Positions 17,500-26,596 of a DNA stretch of 64,000 nucleotides are shown one piece after another. A model generated the notes under the pieces. It was not told the origin of the DNA. It searched no databases and saw only the letters and a program-made list of their open reading frames with translations. The stretch spans positions 178,418 to 242,417 of the forward strand of contig NZ_JAPTGG010000007.1 of the NCBI RefSeq assembly GCF_026891035.1, written 5' to 3'. Position 1 is the first letter of the stretch; each line of letters opens with the position of its first letter. Made by a program: the position numbers and the translations under genes. The stretch comes from Dasania phycosphaerae. GTDB lineage: Bacteria; Pseudomonadota; Gammaproteobacteria; Pseudomonadales; Dasaniaceae.

Positions 17500-18405
17500 A
17501 TGACTATGAACTTAAAGCAATTACGCTATTTTTTGGCGGTGGTAGAAGTGGGCAATGTCACTAAGGCTAGCCAGAACTTATATATCTCCCAGCCAGCAAT
17601 ATCGAATGCAATCAAACAGTTGGAAGATTATCTGGATGTTCAGCTATTGATTCGTTCTCATGCTAAAGGGGTATCACTAACCGAGGCCGGTAAAGATCTT
17701 GCCGTAAAGGCGAAAGCATTACTGAGTTATGCTGAGGATGTTGAAAATCAAGTGCGTGATTTGGGGCAGGCGTTAAGTGGAGAGCTCTCTATTGGTTGTT
17801 TTGTTACTTTGGCTCCTTTTCTTCTGCCGGGTTTAATGAAAGCTTTAAAAGAGCAGTACCCCAAGGTTAGTTTGAAAGTGCTAGAGGGTAATGCTGAGCA
17901 GTTGCAAGCGGCACTGATGAACGGCGATATAGAGCTGGCGCTTATGTATGACCTGGCTTTAAACCCCAGCCTGGATATTAAAGTTAAGAAGGTAGCGCCG
18001 CCCTATGTTGTGCTTCCTGCAAATCATACCCTGGCTCAAAATGAAAAAGTAAAGCTAAGTGAGCTGAAGGACATGCCCTATATTCTGTTAGATTTGCCAT
18101 TAAGCCGAGAGTACTTTTTATCTATCTTTGATGCTGCCGATATTATCCCTAATATTTTTATGCGTACGGGTAGTTATGAGTTGGTGCGCTCTATGGTGGC
18201 GGCGGAGCAAGGCTATTCTGTTCTGGCTATGCGTCCCCAGCATGCCACAACCTATTATGGCGAGGGGGAGGTTGCATGTGTTGCATTACAAAACCCCTGT
18301 GCTGATATTGCGGTGGTGTTGGCAGCTGTAGAGGGCTTGCGATTATCTCGTAAGGCCGAGGCGTTTAAGGAAATTTGTTCTGACTTGCTAGCACTGCAGG
18401 GGTGA
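17500..18405 (+). CDS. LysR-family transcriptional regulator (LysR-2)
   Basis: A 301-aa LysR-type regulator. The HTH spans about residues 5-62 (NLKQLRYFLAVVEVGNVTKA) and the effector domain about 92-295. ATG 17500 or ATG 17506 could start it; the second aligns better with LysR-1. It is divergent from the Rieske-MFS-aminotransferase row, the natural target. It is paralogous to LysR-1 throughout, and the two genes bracket the whole 1.7-18.4 kb module. Confidence 0.93.
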   Translation: MTMNLKQLRYFLAVVEVGNVTKASQNLYISQPAISNAIKQLEDYLDVQLLIRSHAKGVSLTEAGKDLAVKAKALLSYAEDVENQVRDLGQALSGELSIGCFVTLAPFLLPGLMKALKEQYPKVSLKVLEGNAEQLQAALMNGDIELALMYDLALNPSLDIKVKKVAPPYVVLPANHTLAQNEKVKLSELKDMPYILLDLPLSREYFLSIFDAADIIPNIFMRTGSYELVRSMVAAEQGYSVLAMRPQHATTYYGEGEVACVALQNPCADIAVVLAAVEGLRLSRKAEAFKEICSDLLALQG

Positions 18406-18713
18406 GTTGTTTAAACATGCCGCTAAATTAAGAATAAGTAAAATAGTCTTGGTATATAGAGGGTTGGGCAGCATCTTTGCTCAATCGCTATTCTATCGTA
18501 TTGATAATAAAGGATTATTTCCCTTTACCGATAATTGTGCCTGGCTGAGAAACGCTGGGTGGGCGGTGTTTTGATCAGGATTTAAATAGTTTTTAGTTAT
18601 CTATGACAACATCTTTTTATATTTTAAATATGCTAGCAAATCACGCACACTCGATGCATCAAGGGTTTAACAGCCCAATTATTACCGCAAGATAATAAAG
18701 AGCGAGCCTGTCC
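18406..18713. promoter_or_regulatory. Promoter region of the aldehyde dehydrogenase row
   Basis: A 308-bp gene-free stretch before the aldehyde dehydrogenase. It contains an AT-rich block at about 18615-18640 that could hold a -10 element, and an AGAGCGAG Shine-Dalgarno-like stretch before the ATG at 18714. I found no terminator for LysR-2 and no convincing operator. Confidence 0.4.
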
Positions 18714-20210
18714 ATGTCCGATTACAGCTACGAGTATTGGCAAACCCAAGCCAAAAACATCCAATTCAAAAACCAGTCTTTTATTAACGGTGAATACCGT
18801 GCCGCCCAGTCGGGTGCAACTTACGATGTTATTAGCCCGGCTAGCGAAGAGTTGCTCGCGCAGGTTAGTGCCTGTGATGAGGCGGATGTGGATGCCGCGG
18901 TAGCTTGTGCCCGCAGCAGCTTTGATAGCGGCGTATGGGCAAACCGTTCACCTGCTGAGCGCAAGGCGGTGGTGCTAAAGCTGGCCCAGCTTATTCTTGA
19001 GCATAAAGACGAATTAGCACTGTTAGAAACCTTAGATATGGGTAAGCCTGTCATGGATGCCCTTAATGTTGATGTAATGGGTGCCTCTGCCATCCTGGCT
19101 TGGTATGCCGAAGCAGCAGATAAAATTTACGACGAAATCGCCCCTACCGGCGACACCGCTTTAGCCACCATGACCCGCGAAGCCATAGGCGTAGTGGCGG
19201 CTATAGTGCCTTGGAACTTCCCCCTAGATATTGCCATTTGGAAGCTAGGCCCAGCCTTGGTTGCGGGCAACAGCGTGATTATTAAGCCTGCGGAGCAGTC
19301 ACCCCATTCGGTGCTGCGTTTAGCGGAGCTGGCTATAGAGGCGGGTGTACCCAAGGGCGTATTTAACGTGGTCACCGGCTACGGCCATGTGGCTGGTAAG
19401 GCGCTGGGCTTACATAACGATGTAGATGTTGCCACATTTACTGGCTCTACTGAGGTGGGCAAACTATTTTTACGTTATAGCAGCGAATCAAACATGAAGC
19501 CCGTGTGGTTAGAAACCGGCGGTAAAAGCCCCAATATTATTTTTGCCGACTGTGAGAATTTAGATAAAGCGGCGGATAAAGCGGCTTTTGGTATTTTCTT
19601 TAATCAGGGCGAAGTGTGCTCAGCTAACTCACGCTTATTGGTTGAAAATTCGATTAAAGATCAGTTTGTAGAAAAAATGGTAGCTCGCGCCAAGGCGGTA
19701 GTATTAGGTGATCCACTTAATCCAGAAACCACCATGGGGCCTATAGTCAATCGCAAGCAGGCCGACCGCATGCTGTCATTGATAGAGCAAGGTAAAAAAG
19801 AAGGCGGCAAGCTAGTGGCAGGCGGTACTAATAGCAGCATAAACGGCTCTTCCTTATATGTGCAGCCCACCATTTTTGATGGTGTTAATAATGATATGAC
19901 TATAGCCCGCGAAGAAATTTTTGGCCCAGTATTATCGGTGATAGGTTTCGACACCGAAGAGGAAGCCATCGCCATCGCCAACGACACACCTTATGGTTTG
20001 GCGGCCTCGGTATGGACGGATAGTTTAAATAGAGCGCATCGAGTCGCGAAAAAAATCAAGGCCGGTACGGTGTCGGTCAATACCGTTGACGCCCTAAGCC
20101 CCATGACCCCCTTTGGCGGTTTTAAACAGTCGGGCATAGGTAGGGATTTATCGATACATGCTTTTGATAAGTTCACGCAAGTGAAAACCACTTGGATAGA
20201 CTTTAGTTAA
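18714..20210 (+). CDS. PuuC/KauB-like aldehyde dehydrogenase
   Basis: A 498-aa NAD(P)+-dependent aldehyde dehydrogenase. The catalytic cysteine is C302 (QGEVCSA) and the general base E267 (WLETGGKSPN); the PWNFPL and FTGSTEVGK nucleotide-binding motifs are present. The N-terminus (YWQTQAKNI, then FINGEY) and overall layout match gamma-glutamyl-gamma-aminobutyraldehyde and aminobutyraldehyde dehydrogenases, so an aldehyde made by transamination of an amine is the likely substrate. The APC permease starts 18 bp downstream, suggesting co-transcription. Confidence 0.92.
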   Translation: MSDYSYEYWQTQAKNIQFKNQSFINGEYRAAQSGATYDVISPASEELLAQVSACDEADVDAAVACARSSFDSGVWANRSPAERKAVVLKLAQLILEHKDELALLETLDMGKPVMDALNVDVMGASAILAWYAEAADKIYDEIAPTGDTALATMTREAIGVVAAIVPWNFPLDIAIWKLGPALVAGNSVIIKPAEQSPHSVLRLAELAIEAGVPKGVFNVVTGYGHVAGKALGLHNDVDVATFTGSTEVGKLFLRYSSESNMKPVWLETGGKSPNIIFADCENLDKAADKAAFGIFFNQGEVCSANSRLLVENSIKDQFVEKMVARAKAVVLGDPLNPETTMGPIVNRKQADRMLSLIEQGKKEGGKLVAGGTNSSINGSSLYVQPTIFDGVNNDMTIAREEIFGPVLSVIGFDTEEEAIAIANDTPYGLAASVWTDSLNRAHRVAKKIKAGTVSVNTVDALSPMTPFGGFKQSGIGRDLSIHAFDKFTQVKTTWIDFS

Positions 20211-20228
20211 GCTAAGCGCAGCCAGGGT

Positions 20229-21626
20229 ATGAAAATGAAACAAGAAACCATAATAAAAAAAGACAGTTTTAAACGTACCCTGGGCTTTAAGGCTTTATTA
20301 GCCGTAGCCATAGGGTTAGTGGTATCACAGGGTGTGATGGTGATTATGCTGCAGGGTGCAGGCTTTGCAGGGCTGGGTTTTTTTATTGCCATGGCTATAG
20401 GTTATTTGCTGGCAGTGTCCTATGTGTTTTCGTTTTCGGAGCTGGCTTTAATGTTTCCGCGCGCGGGCACCTTAAGTACCTATACCGAAGTAGCCATAGG
20501 GCATTTCCCCGCCATAGTTTCAGTGTTTTCTGGTTATGTAGTGGTGGCTATGTTTGCCACCTCTGCCGAGCTAGTGTTGATAGATTTATTACTGGAGCAT
20601 TTATTCCCCGGCTTAATACCACCTTATGTGGTGGCCTTTGGTATGTTGCTGCTATTTACGCTGCTAAACATTAAAGGGGTAGATATCTTCGCCAAGTTAC
20701 AATCGGTGCTGGCCTATACCATGATACTGTTTTTGTTATTAATCGGTGGTGTCGCCTCCTATGGTGGTATAGCGGAGCCGCAGGCGGGTATTAATCTTAC
20801 TGAAAACATCAACCCCATGGGCATAGGTGTCTTATCTTTAGTGGCTTTGGCCGTGTGGGGCTTTGTGGGTGCAGAGTTTGTTTGCCCATTAGTGGAAGAG
20901 ACCAAACAGCCCGAAAAAAATGTCCCCAGGTCTATGCTGGCTGGGGTTAGCATTATTTTTGTGATTTATATTTTATATTGCTTGGGGGCCATGTTATTTG
21001 TGCCCGGTGAAACTTTGGCCTCTGCCGCTTTGCCACACTTAGAGTTTGTAAAAGCCGTATTTGGTGAGCAAGGCCTGGTGTTTTTAACCGTTGCTGCTAT
21101 TACGGCAACTTGCAGCACGGTTAATACTTCTTTGGCAGCTGTGCCGCGCATGATTTACGGCATGGCCCACAACGGCCAAACTTTCTCCGCATTTAAAACC
21201 TTACACAAAAAGTATCAAACCCCTTGGATTGCAATTGTGTTTATTGCGGCGGTTACTGGCTTGCCCATATTGATTTATGGTCGCAATGCCGATGCGATTT
21301 TACTGTTGCTAACCGGTGCGGCTATCTCGTGGTTAGTGGCTTATATTATTGCCCATGTGGATGTTATCGTGCTGCGCTATCGCCTGCCTAATCAGTCTCG
21401 TCCTTTTAAAACTCCTTTTTATCCGCTGCCACAGATATTGGGCATAGCGGGCATGATCTACGGCATTATTTATGCGGCTCCCTCTGAAGAGTTGGAGTTT
21501 CAAATTATGATGATAGCCGGTTCAGTTTTGTTAATAGGTTGTGTGTTGGCTGCCTTATGGGTGAAGTTGGTGATGAAGCGAGGGCTATTTGAGCCCAGCA
21601 CCGTAAGCGAAGCGCTAAACGACTAG
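20229..21626 (+). CDS. APC-superfamily amino acid/amine permease
   Basis: A 465-aa polytopic inner-membrane protein with about 12 transmembrane helices, of the amino acid-polyamine-organocation family. The first helices carry the glycine-rich SQGVMVIMLQGAGFAGLG stretch, and SELALMFPRAGTLSTYTEV is a typical helix 2-3 motif. It lies 18 bp after the aldehyde dehydrogenase and 94 bp before the aspartase, consistent with one transcript for uptake and breakdown of an amine or amino acid. Polyamine, ethanolamine or amino acid are all possible cargoes. Confidence 0.88.
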   Translation: MKMKQETIIKKDSFKRTLGFKALLAVAIGLVVSQGVMVIMLQGAGFAGLGFFIAMAIGYLLAVSYVFSFSELALMFPRAGTLSTYTEVAIGHFPAIVSVFSGYVVVAMFATSAELVLIDLLLEHLFPGLIPPYVVAFGMLLLFTLLNIKGVDIFAKLQSVLAYTMILFLLLIGGVASYGGIAEPQAGINLTENINPMGIGVLSLVALAVWGFVGAEFVCPLVEETKQPEKNVPRSMLAGVSIIFVIYILYCLGAMLFVPGETLASAALPHLEFVKAVFGEQGLVFLTVAAITATCSTVNTSLAAVPRMIYGMAHNGQTFSAFKTLHKKYQTPWIAIVFIAAVTGLPILIYGRNADAILLLLTGAAISWLVAYIIAHVDVIVLRYRLPNQSRPFKTPFYPLPQILGIAGMIYGIIYAAPSEELEFQIMMIAGSVLLIGCVLAALWVKLVMKRGLFEPSTVSEALND

Positions 21627-21720
21627 CCAGTATTGATAAACAGGCTGGCGCTTCTAGTCAGCCTTTGATGATTTGTTGTGAATGTGTTTTTTATAATTAC
21701 GTGTATCGTAAGAGGTTATT

Positions 21721-23145
21721 GTGTCTAAGAAAAAATCCAATATTCGTGTTGAGTCTGATCTTTTGGGTGAGCGCAAGCTACCTTGGGATGTCTATTACGG
21801 TGTGCAAACGCTGCGCGCCGTAGAAAACTTTTCGATTAGCCATATCAAAGTAGGAGACTTTCCTCACTTTGTTAAAGCTTTAGCCATGGTAAAAAAGGCC
21901 TGTGTTAAAGCTAATTTAAAACTGGGCTTAATCGATAAAAAAATTGCCACGGCCATTGCCAGTGCCTGCGACGATGTTATTGCTGGTCACTATAACGATC
22001 AATTTGTGGTGGATATGATACAAGGCGGAGCAGGCACCTCCACCAATATGAATGCCAATGAGGTGATTGCCAACCGAGCGCTAGAGATACTAGGGCATGA
22101 GAAGGGCCGCTACGACATAGTTAACCCCAATAATCATGTTAACTTGTCGCAGTCTACTAACGATGTTTACCCCACGGCTATACGCCTGTGCTTAATTTTA
22201 AGTGCGCCGGAGTTATACGAAGCTATTGCGGGTTTAGGTTATCAATGCAAGCAGCGAGCGGTAGATTTTTCGGATGTGATAAAAATGGGCCGCACCCAGT
22301 TGCAAGATGCTGTGCCCATTACCTTAGGCCAAGAGTTTGAGGCCTACTACGCCAACTTAAAAGAAGATTTAGAAAAGCTTAAAGAAGTGGCGGGCAGTTT
22401 TAGAGAAATTAATTTAGGCGCTACCGCTATAGGTACCGGCATTAATACCGACCCTGAGTACTCCAGCTTGGCTATAGAAGAGCTGTGCTGGATAGCTGAT
22501 ATGCACTTTATCAAGGCTAGTAACCTGATAGAAGCTACCAGTGATATGGGTGACTTTGTGCTGCTGTCTAGCTTGTTAAAGCGCACGGCGATTAAAGTTT
22601 CAAAAATGTGTAATGATTTACGTTTGATGAGCAGTGGCCCAAGGGCGGGCTTAAATGAAATCAATTTACCTGCTATGCAACCTGGTTCATCCATCATGCC
22701 GGGCAAGGTTAACCCGGTAATCCCCGAAGTGGTGAATCAGGTTGCTTACCAAGTTATAGGCAACGATTTAACCGTGACCATGGCCGCCGAAGCAGGGCAG
22801 TTAGAGTTAAATGTGATGGAGCCGGTTATAGTCTTTAATATTTTGCGCTCTATGCAGTTTTTAACCAATGCGTTAAATACCCTGTCGGCTAAATGCGTAG
22901 CCGGTATTACTGCTAATAGAGAGCACTGCAAAAACATGGTGTATAACAGCATAGGTATAGTGACGGCGGTTAACCCTTACTTGGGTTATCAAACGTCAAC
23001 ACGCATAGCAAAAGAGGCCCTAGATACTGGGGCCAATATTATTGACTTGATTAAGCGCGACGCCTTATTAACTGATAAGCAGTTGGCGGATATTTTGAAG
23101 CCAGAAAATATGACCCAGCCGCGTAGGCAAACGCTAACGACTTAG
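21721..23145 (+). CDS. aspA: Aspartate ammonia-lyase
   Basis: A 474-aa member of the aspartase/fumarase superfamily that would convert L-aspartate to fumarate and ammonia. The signature loop GSSIMPGKVNPV is at about residues 322-333. MIQGGAGTSTNMNANE and NHVNLSQSTNDVYPTA are the expected active-site blocks, and DLLGERKLP at the N-terminus is typical. The start is GTG with AGAGG upstream. It is last in the row with aldehyde dehydrogenase and permease and ends at a strong terminator. Because the context is amine catabolism, a related aspartate-like substrate is possible, but sequence blocks look like true aspartase. Confidence 0.85.
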   Translation: MSKKKSNIRVESDLLGERKLPWDVYYGVQTLRAVENFSISHIKVGDFPHFVKALAMVKKACVKANLKLGLIDKKIATAIASACDDVIAGHYNDQFVVDMIQGGAGTSTNMNANEVIANRALEILGHEKGRYDIVNPNNHVNLSQSTNDVYPTAIRLCLILSAPELYEAIAGLGYQCKQRAVDFSDVIKMGRTQLQDAVPITLGQEFEAYYANLKEDLEKLKEVAGSFREINLGATAIGTGINTDPEYSSLAIEELCWIADMHFIKASNLIEATSDMGDFVLLSSLLKRTAIKVSKMCNDLRLMSSGPRAGLNEINLPAMQPGSSIMPGKVNPVIPEVVNQVAYQVIGNDLTVTMAAEAGQLELNVMEPVIVFNILRSMQFLTNALNTLSAKCVAGITANREHCKNMVYNSIGIVTAVNPYLGYQTSTRIAKEALDTGANIIDLIKRDALLTDKQLADILKPENMTQPRRQTLTT

Positions 23146-23182
23146 TGGTCTATTGCTAACGGTAAAAAGTTAGTTGATTAAA

Positions 23183-23216
23183 AAGGCTTGTATACCAAGG
23201 TATGCAGGCCTTTTTT
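23183..23216 (+). terminator. Terminator after aspartase
   Basis: A nearly continuous 14-bp stem (AAGGCTTGTATACC with GGTATGCAGGCCTT, two G-U pairs) followed by a run of six T (overlapping the last two stem bases). Confidence 0.92.
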
Positions 23217-23425
23217 GTGTGCGTTGAAGGTGATTTTTATAACTGCGCTAAGGAGTCACTTTGTTGGAGTAAATACCTGACAGTAAAGGTTTAACCATAC
23301 TGGTATTGCAAGGCATAGTTTGATTTAGATTAGCTAGAGAAAACGGATAGAGAAAATAGATTGAGAAATTAGAGAGAGAAGATGGACCCTCACACTAGCA
23401 TTGCGCAACAGATATTTCACTAGGC

Positions 23426-23454
23426 AAAAAAAGGGCGAGCCATAAGGCTCACCC
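23426..23454 (-). terminator. Terminator of the flavin monooxygenase gene
   Basis: Read leftward: GGGTGAGCC, TTAT loop, GGCTCGCCC (one G-U pair), then seven T. It sits 25 bp beyond the stop of the gene ending at 23479. The rest of the 333-bp gap between the convergent genes shows nothing else. Confidence 0.9.
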
Positions 23455-23478
23455 TTTGCCAATCCCAATCACTACAGC

Positions 23479-24738
23479 TTAACGCTGTGAGGGATCTTTA
23501 TAGTTGGAGTAGGTAAGTTGCGTGGCGATATGGCCAGCAATATGTTTAGCATCATGCCAAACACCCCAGATAAAAGTTGAGCCACGGCGTGATAACCAGG
23601 GTAGGCCCACAAAATAAACTCCCGGCTCGCTAGAAACACCACGCTGATGTTTAGGCTTACCTTGTTCGTCAAAAGCGTTTACTTTTAACCAACTGTAATC
23701 AACAGCATAACCTGTTGCCCAGATGATGCTGGTTACACCGGCTTCGGCTAGATCCAGCTCTAGTAAAGGATTGCTTAGGCAGTCGGGGTCGGCTAGCATT
23801 TTTCTGGCTTCGGGCTCTTCGGGTAGATCTAGGCCATTGCGCTCTATATAAGCATCGGCGGCATCTAACAACTCTAAATAATTTTTGTCGCCGTTGGCTA
23901 TGTTCTCTACCAAGTCAGGCTGTAAAGTCACGCGGGTGTTATCAAAAGATTTAGTCATACCCAGTAAGGTAATGCCCTGGTGAGCTAACTCGCGGAAGTC
24001 TACGGTTTTGCCGCCATGGGCGCCACTGACGGCGATGGTGACATGCTCGGTGCCAGGCTTCATTGCTTCTGCATCCCATTCACCTAATACACCTAACCAC
24101 CAGCAAAAATCACGGCCGCGGTAAGCGCGTGGGGGTCTATCGTGAGGGCCTACCGAAAGATAAACTTTTTTACCTGCGCGTTGCAGTTCGTCAGCGATTT
24201 GTACGCCCGAAGACCCCGCGCCTATTACCATCACGTTACCCGCTGGTAGCTGCTCGGGGTTGTAATAATCTGCCGAGTGTATTTGTTGAATATTGTCATA
24301 CTGTGGCGCAATGGGTGGGATAACTGGGCGCTGGAAAGGCCCTGTTGCGGCCACCACGCGATTGGCTTCGATAACGCCTTCTGAGGTTTCAATCGTGAAG
24401 CCGGGCTTGCCAACATTGCGTTCAACTTTTTTAACCTCTACGCCGGTACGTATGGGGGCGTTAAACTTTTTGGCATAGGCTTCAAAATAATCGGCAATAC
24501 GATCTTTGGGCGCAAAAGCGTCGGGGTCTACGTCGTCAAAATCTAAACCGGGAAAACGGTCATGCCAGGCAGGGCCATTAGCGACTAGTGAGTCCCAGCG
24601 GCCAGTGCGCCATTTTTCGGCAATGCGATTGCGTTCTAAAACGATGTGGGGCACATCTAGCTTGCTCAAGTGTTCGCTCATGGCTACACCGGCTTGGCCG
24701 CCGCCAACAACAAGTGTATCTGTTTTTTCAACTGTCAT
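23479..24738 (-). CDS. Flavin-containing monooxygenase (CzcO/YUCCA-like)
   Basis: A 419-aa FAD/NADPH oxygenase. The FAD-binding motif VVGGGQAGVAMSEHL is near the N-terminus and the NADPH-binding motif VIGAGSSGVQIADEL at about 167-181. The N-terminal RWDSLVANGPAWHDRFPG segment is typical of COG2072 proteins. Such enzymes oxygenate soft nucleophiles (N or S) or carry out Baeyer-Villiger reactions. It is a single gene with its own terminator, on the opposite strand to its neighbours. An N-oxygenation step in amine breakdown is possible but not shown. Confidence 0.88.
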   Translation of the reverse strand: MTVEKTDTLVVGGGQAGVAMSEHLSKLDVPHIVLERNRIAEKWRTGRWDSLVANGPAWHDRFPGLDFDDVDPDAFAPKDRIADYFEAYAKKFNAPIRTGVEVKKVERNVGKPGFTIETSEGVIEANRVVAATGPFQRPVIPPIAPQYDNIQQIHSADYYNPEQLPAGNVMVIGAGSSGVQIADELQRAGKKVYLSVGPHDRPPRAYRGRDFCWWLGVLGEWDAEAMKPGTEHVTIAVSGAHGGKTVDFRELAHQGITLLGMTKSFDNTRVTLQPDLVENIANGDKNYLELLDAADAYIERNGLDLPEEPEARKMLADPDCLSNPLLELDLAEAGVTSIIWATGYAVDYSWLKVNAFDEQGKPKHQRGVSSEPGVYFVGLPWLSRRGSTFIWGVWHDAKHIAGHIATQLTYSNYKDPSQR

Positions 24739-25364
24739 GTCTGTGTCCTTTATAAGTACTTTATCTATTTTTCAAGCTAATACTGGCGTAAATGTTTTTT
24801 GCATAGGGCGTTTTAATGGCGCCGTATGCGGTTAATCTTGTTTGCAAACTAGCGTTAGGCGGCCGGTATGGTCATCACTGGGCTGCCGTTCTATCTAGGC
24901 CTATATGCAGCTCGAAGAGTGCTTATGGTGTGGCAAGTAGATAGTGGTAATAGCCTGCTTTGATTGCTGATTTAGCTTATGAGGAAATGCTGCATTGGTA
25001 AAATATCATTAACTTTCTAAGTGTATTAAAAAAAGTAATCCAGAGATGGCTGGGTTTAAAGTCAATACATATGGGTATAGATAAGCGCTAAGCCCTGTTG
25101 TTTTTAAGCTACGGTTTAGGGTATAGCTGGCGTTAGCTGGTGAATTAGCTAAGGTTATCTAATTGATCAGTTAATAATATTTTATTAATTAACTGCAGCT
25201 ACTTATTCTTGCGCCAAGTCATAACAACCGCGGCATGCAAACCGGCTGCTAAACCTAGCCTGCGAGTTGCATGTTGCCAGTCCAATTTGATGCGAATTTG
25301 CAGGCTCGCTACTGAGTCATTTAATAGCGGCACTGCCCAGCATTAATTTTTAGAGGAAACAGCA
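24739..25364. other. 626-bp gene-free region
   Basis: The longest non-coding stretch. It holds the divergent promoters of the flavin monooxygenase and the Rid-DUF1028-deacylase operon. At about 25168-25193 there is an AT-rich interrupted inverted repeat (AGTTAAT / ATTAACT). I see no gene, RNA fold or mobile element here. Confidence 0.5.
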
Positions 25365-25775
25365 ATGCCTACACACGAACGGATAAGAATGTTCAATACT
25401 AAAGAGACCTACCCCAACCAAAAGTTGGATAATGATCTCTGTCAGGCGGTTAGGGCGGGAAATACCGTTTACGTCCGCGGCCAAGTAGGAACAGACTTTG
25501 AAGGAAACTTGGTTGGCTTGGGCGATCCTGCCGCCCAGGCCGAGCAAGCCATGAAAAACGTTAAGCAGCTGTTGGAAGAAGCTGGCTCTGATTTAACTCA
25601 TATTGTTAAAACCACGACCTATATTACAGATCCGCGTTTTCGTGAAGATGTCTACGGTGAAGTGGGCAAGTGGTTAAAAGGGGTATACCCCATCTCTACT
25701 GGATTGGTGGTGTCGGGTTTAGCTCAGCCCCAATGGTTGATGGAAATCGATGTGATTGCGGTAATACCCGATTAA
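25365..25775 (+). CDS. Rid-family (YjgF/YER057c/UK114) protein
   Basis: A 136-aa Rid-superfamily protein, normally a homotrimer. Family hallmarks are present (QAEQAMKNVKQLLEEAGSDL, then TTYITDP). RBS GAGGAAAC precedes ATG 25365. Archetypal RidA uses an arginine in the P-x-R motif to hydrolyse reactive imines; here the equivalent place reads YPISTGLVVSGL, so that arginine appears missing. It is therefore probably one of the other Rid subfamilies, with an uncertain reaction. First gene of an operon with a DUF1028 protein and an M20 deacylase. Confidence 0.9.
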   Translation: MPTHERIRMFNTKETYPNQKLDNDLCQAVRAGNTVYVRGQVGTDFEGNLVGLGDPAAQAEQAMKNVKQLLEEAGSDLTHIVKTTTYITDPRFREDVYGEVGKWLKGVYPISTGLVVSGLAQPQWLMEIDVIAVIPD

Positions 25776-25870
25776 TAGAGTCCACGCTAAACATTTGTGG
25801 ATAATTAACTCCCTAACCAGGCCATTATTTGCATCGCCTGGTTTTGTGTTTACAAGCTATAGGAATTGAT

Positions 25871-26557
25871 ATGACCTTCTCTTTAGTCGCGAGATGCCCC
25901 GACAGCGGTATGTTTGGCACTGTGGTAACTTCATCCAGTATTTGTGTGGCTAGCCGCTGCTCTTTTGTAAGGCCTGCGGTGGGTGCCGCGCAAAGCCAAA
26001 ACATTACCGACCCCGAGTTAGGCCCCAGATTGTTGGATTTATGTGAGCAGGGTTTATCTGCCCAAGAGGCCATGGCGCAGGTAGTGAAAGAGACCGAAAA
26101 AGTGCAATGGCGCCAGCTCGGTGTGGTTGATAAAAACGGTGGTACGGCTTGCTTTAGTGGCAGCGAAACTTTAGGCATACACGCCATGGCAGAGGGTAAA
26201 GACTGTGTGGCTATGGGTAATATGCTAGCCAATACCGAAATACCCGCAGCCATGGTGGCAGCTTTTGAGCAAGCGGTAGGCACATTAGCAGAGCGTTTAT
26301 TAATGGGTATAGAGGCTGGTTTGGCAGCCGGTGGGGAGGCCGGCCCCATACACTCTGCCGGTTTATTAGTTGCCACCGCCGATATGAGCTGGCCGGTGGT
26401 TAACTTGCGAGTGGATTGGGAAGACGAGCCCGATTATGCCATTGCCAAATTGCGCAGCGTTTGGAGCAATTACCTGCCACAAATGCAAGCTTACATAGTC
26501 CGCTCAGTAACCCCTGAAAACTCAGATCCCTATGGTGTGCCCGGAGATCCGGCTTAA
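25871..26557 (+). CDS. DUF1028 family putative Ntn-hydrolase
   Basis: A 228-aa protein of the DUF1028 family (COG3342), assigned by fold to Ntn-hydrolases but without an established substrate. The beginning TFSLVARCPDSGMFGTVVTS and the block GNMLAN followed by AERLLMGIEAGLAAGGEAG are typical of the family. I use ATG 25871, with AGGAA 7 nt upstream, rather than the longer TTG frame at 25829. It lies between the Rid protein and the M20 deacylase, spaced 95 and 39 bp, so a hydrolytic role on the same compound is likely (inference). Confidence 0.88.
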   Translation: MTFSLVARCPDSGMFGTVVTSSSICVASRCSFVRPAVGAAQSQNITDPELGPRLLDLCEQGLSAQEAMAQVVKETEKVQWRQLGVVDKNGGTACFSGSETLGIHAMAEGKDCVAMGNMLANTEIPAAMVAAFEQAVGTLAERLLMGIEAGLAAGGEAGPIHSAGLLVATADMSWPVVNLRVDWEDEPDYAIAKLRSVWSNYLPQMQAYIVRSVTPENSDPYGVPGDPA

Positions 26558-26596
26558 GCACATCACAGGTACAGCCTTTAAGTGTTAAGAGATAAT

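Noticed and set aside
21637..21670. Terminator between the APC permease and aspartase (AGGCTG / CAGCCT)
   Set aside because: Only a 6-bp stem with an 11-nt loop and no U tract; too weak to call.
25825..26376. A 183-aa frame on the minus strand
   Set aside because: It is the antisense shadow of the DUF1028 gene; composition is low-complexity, with no RBS or family resemblance.
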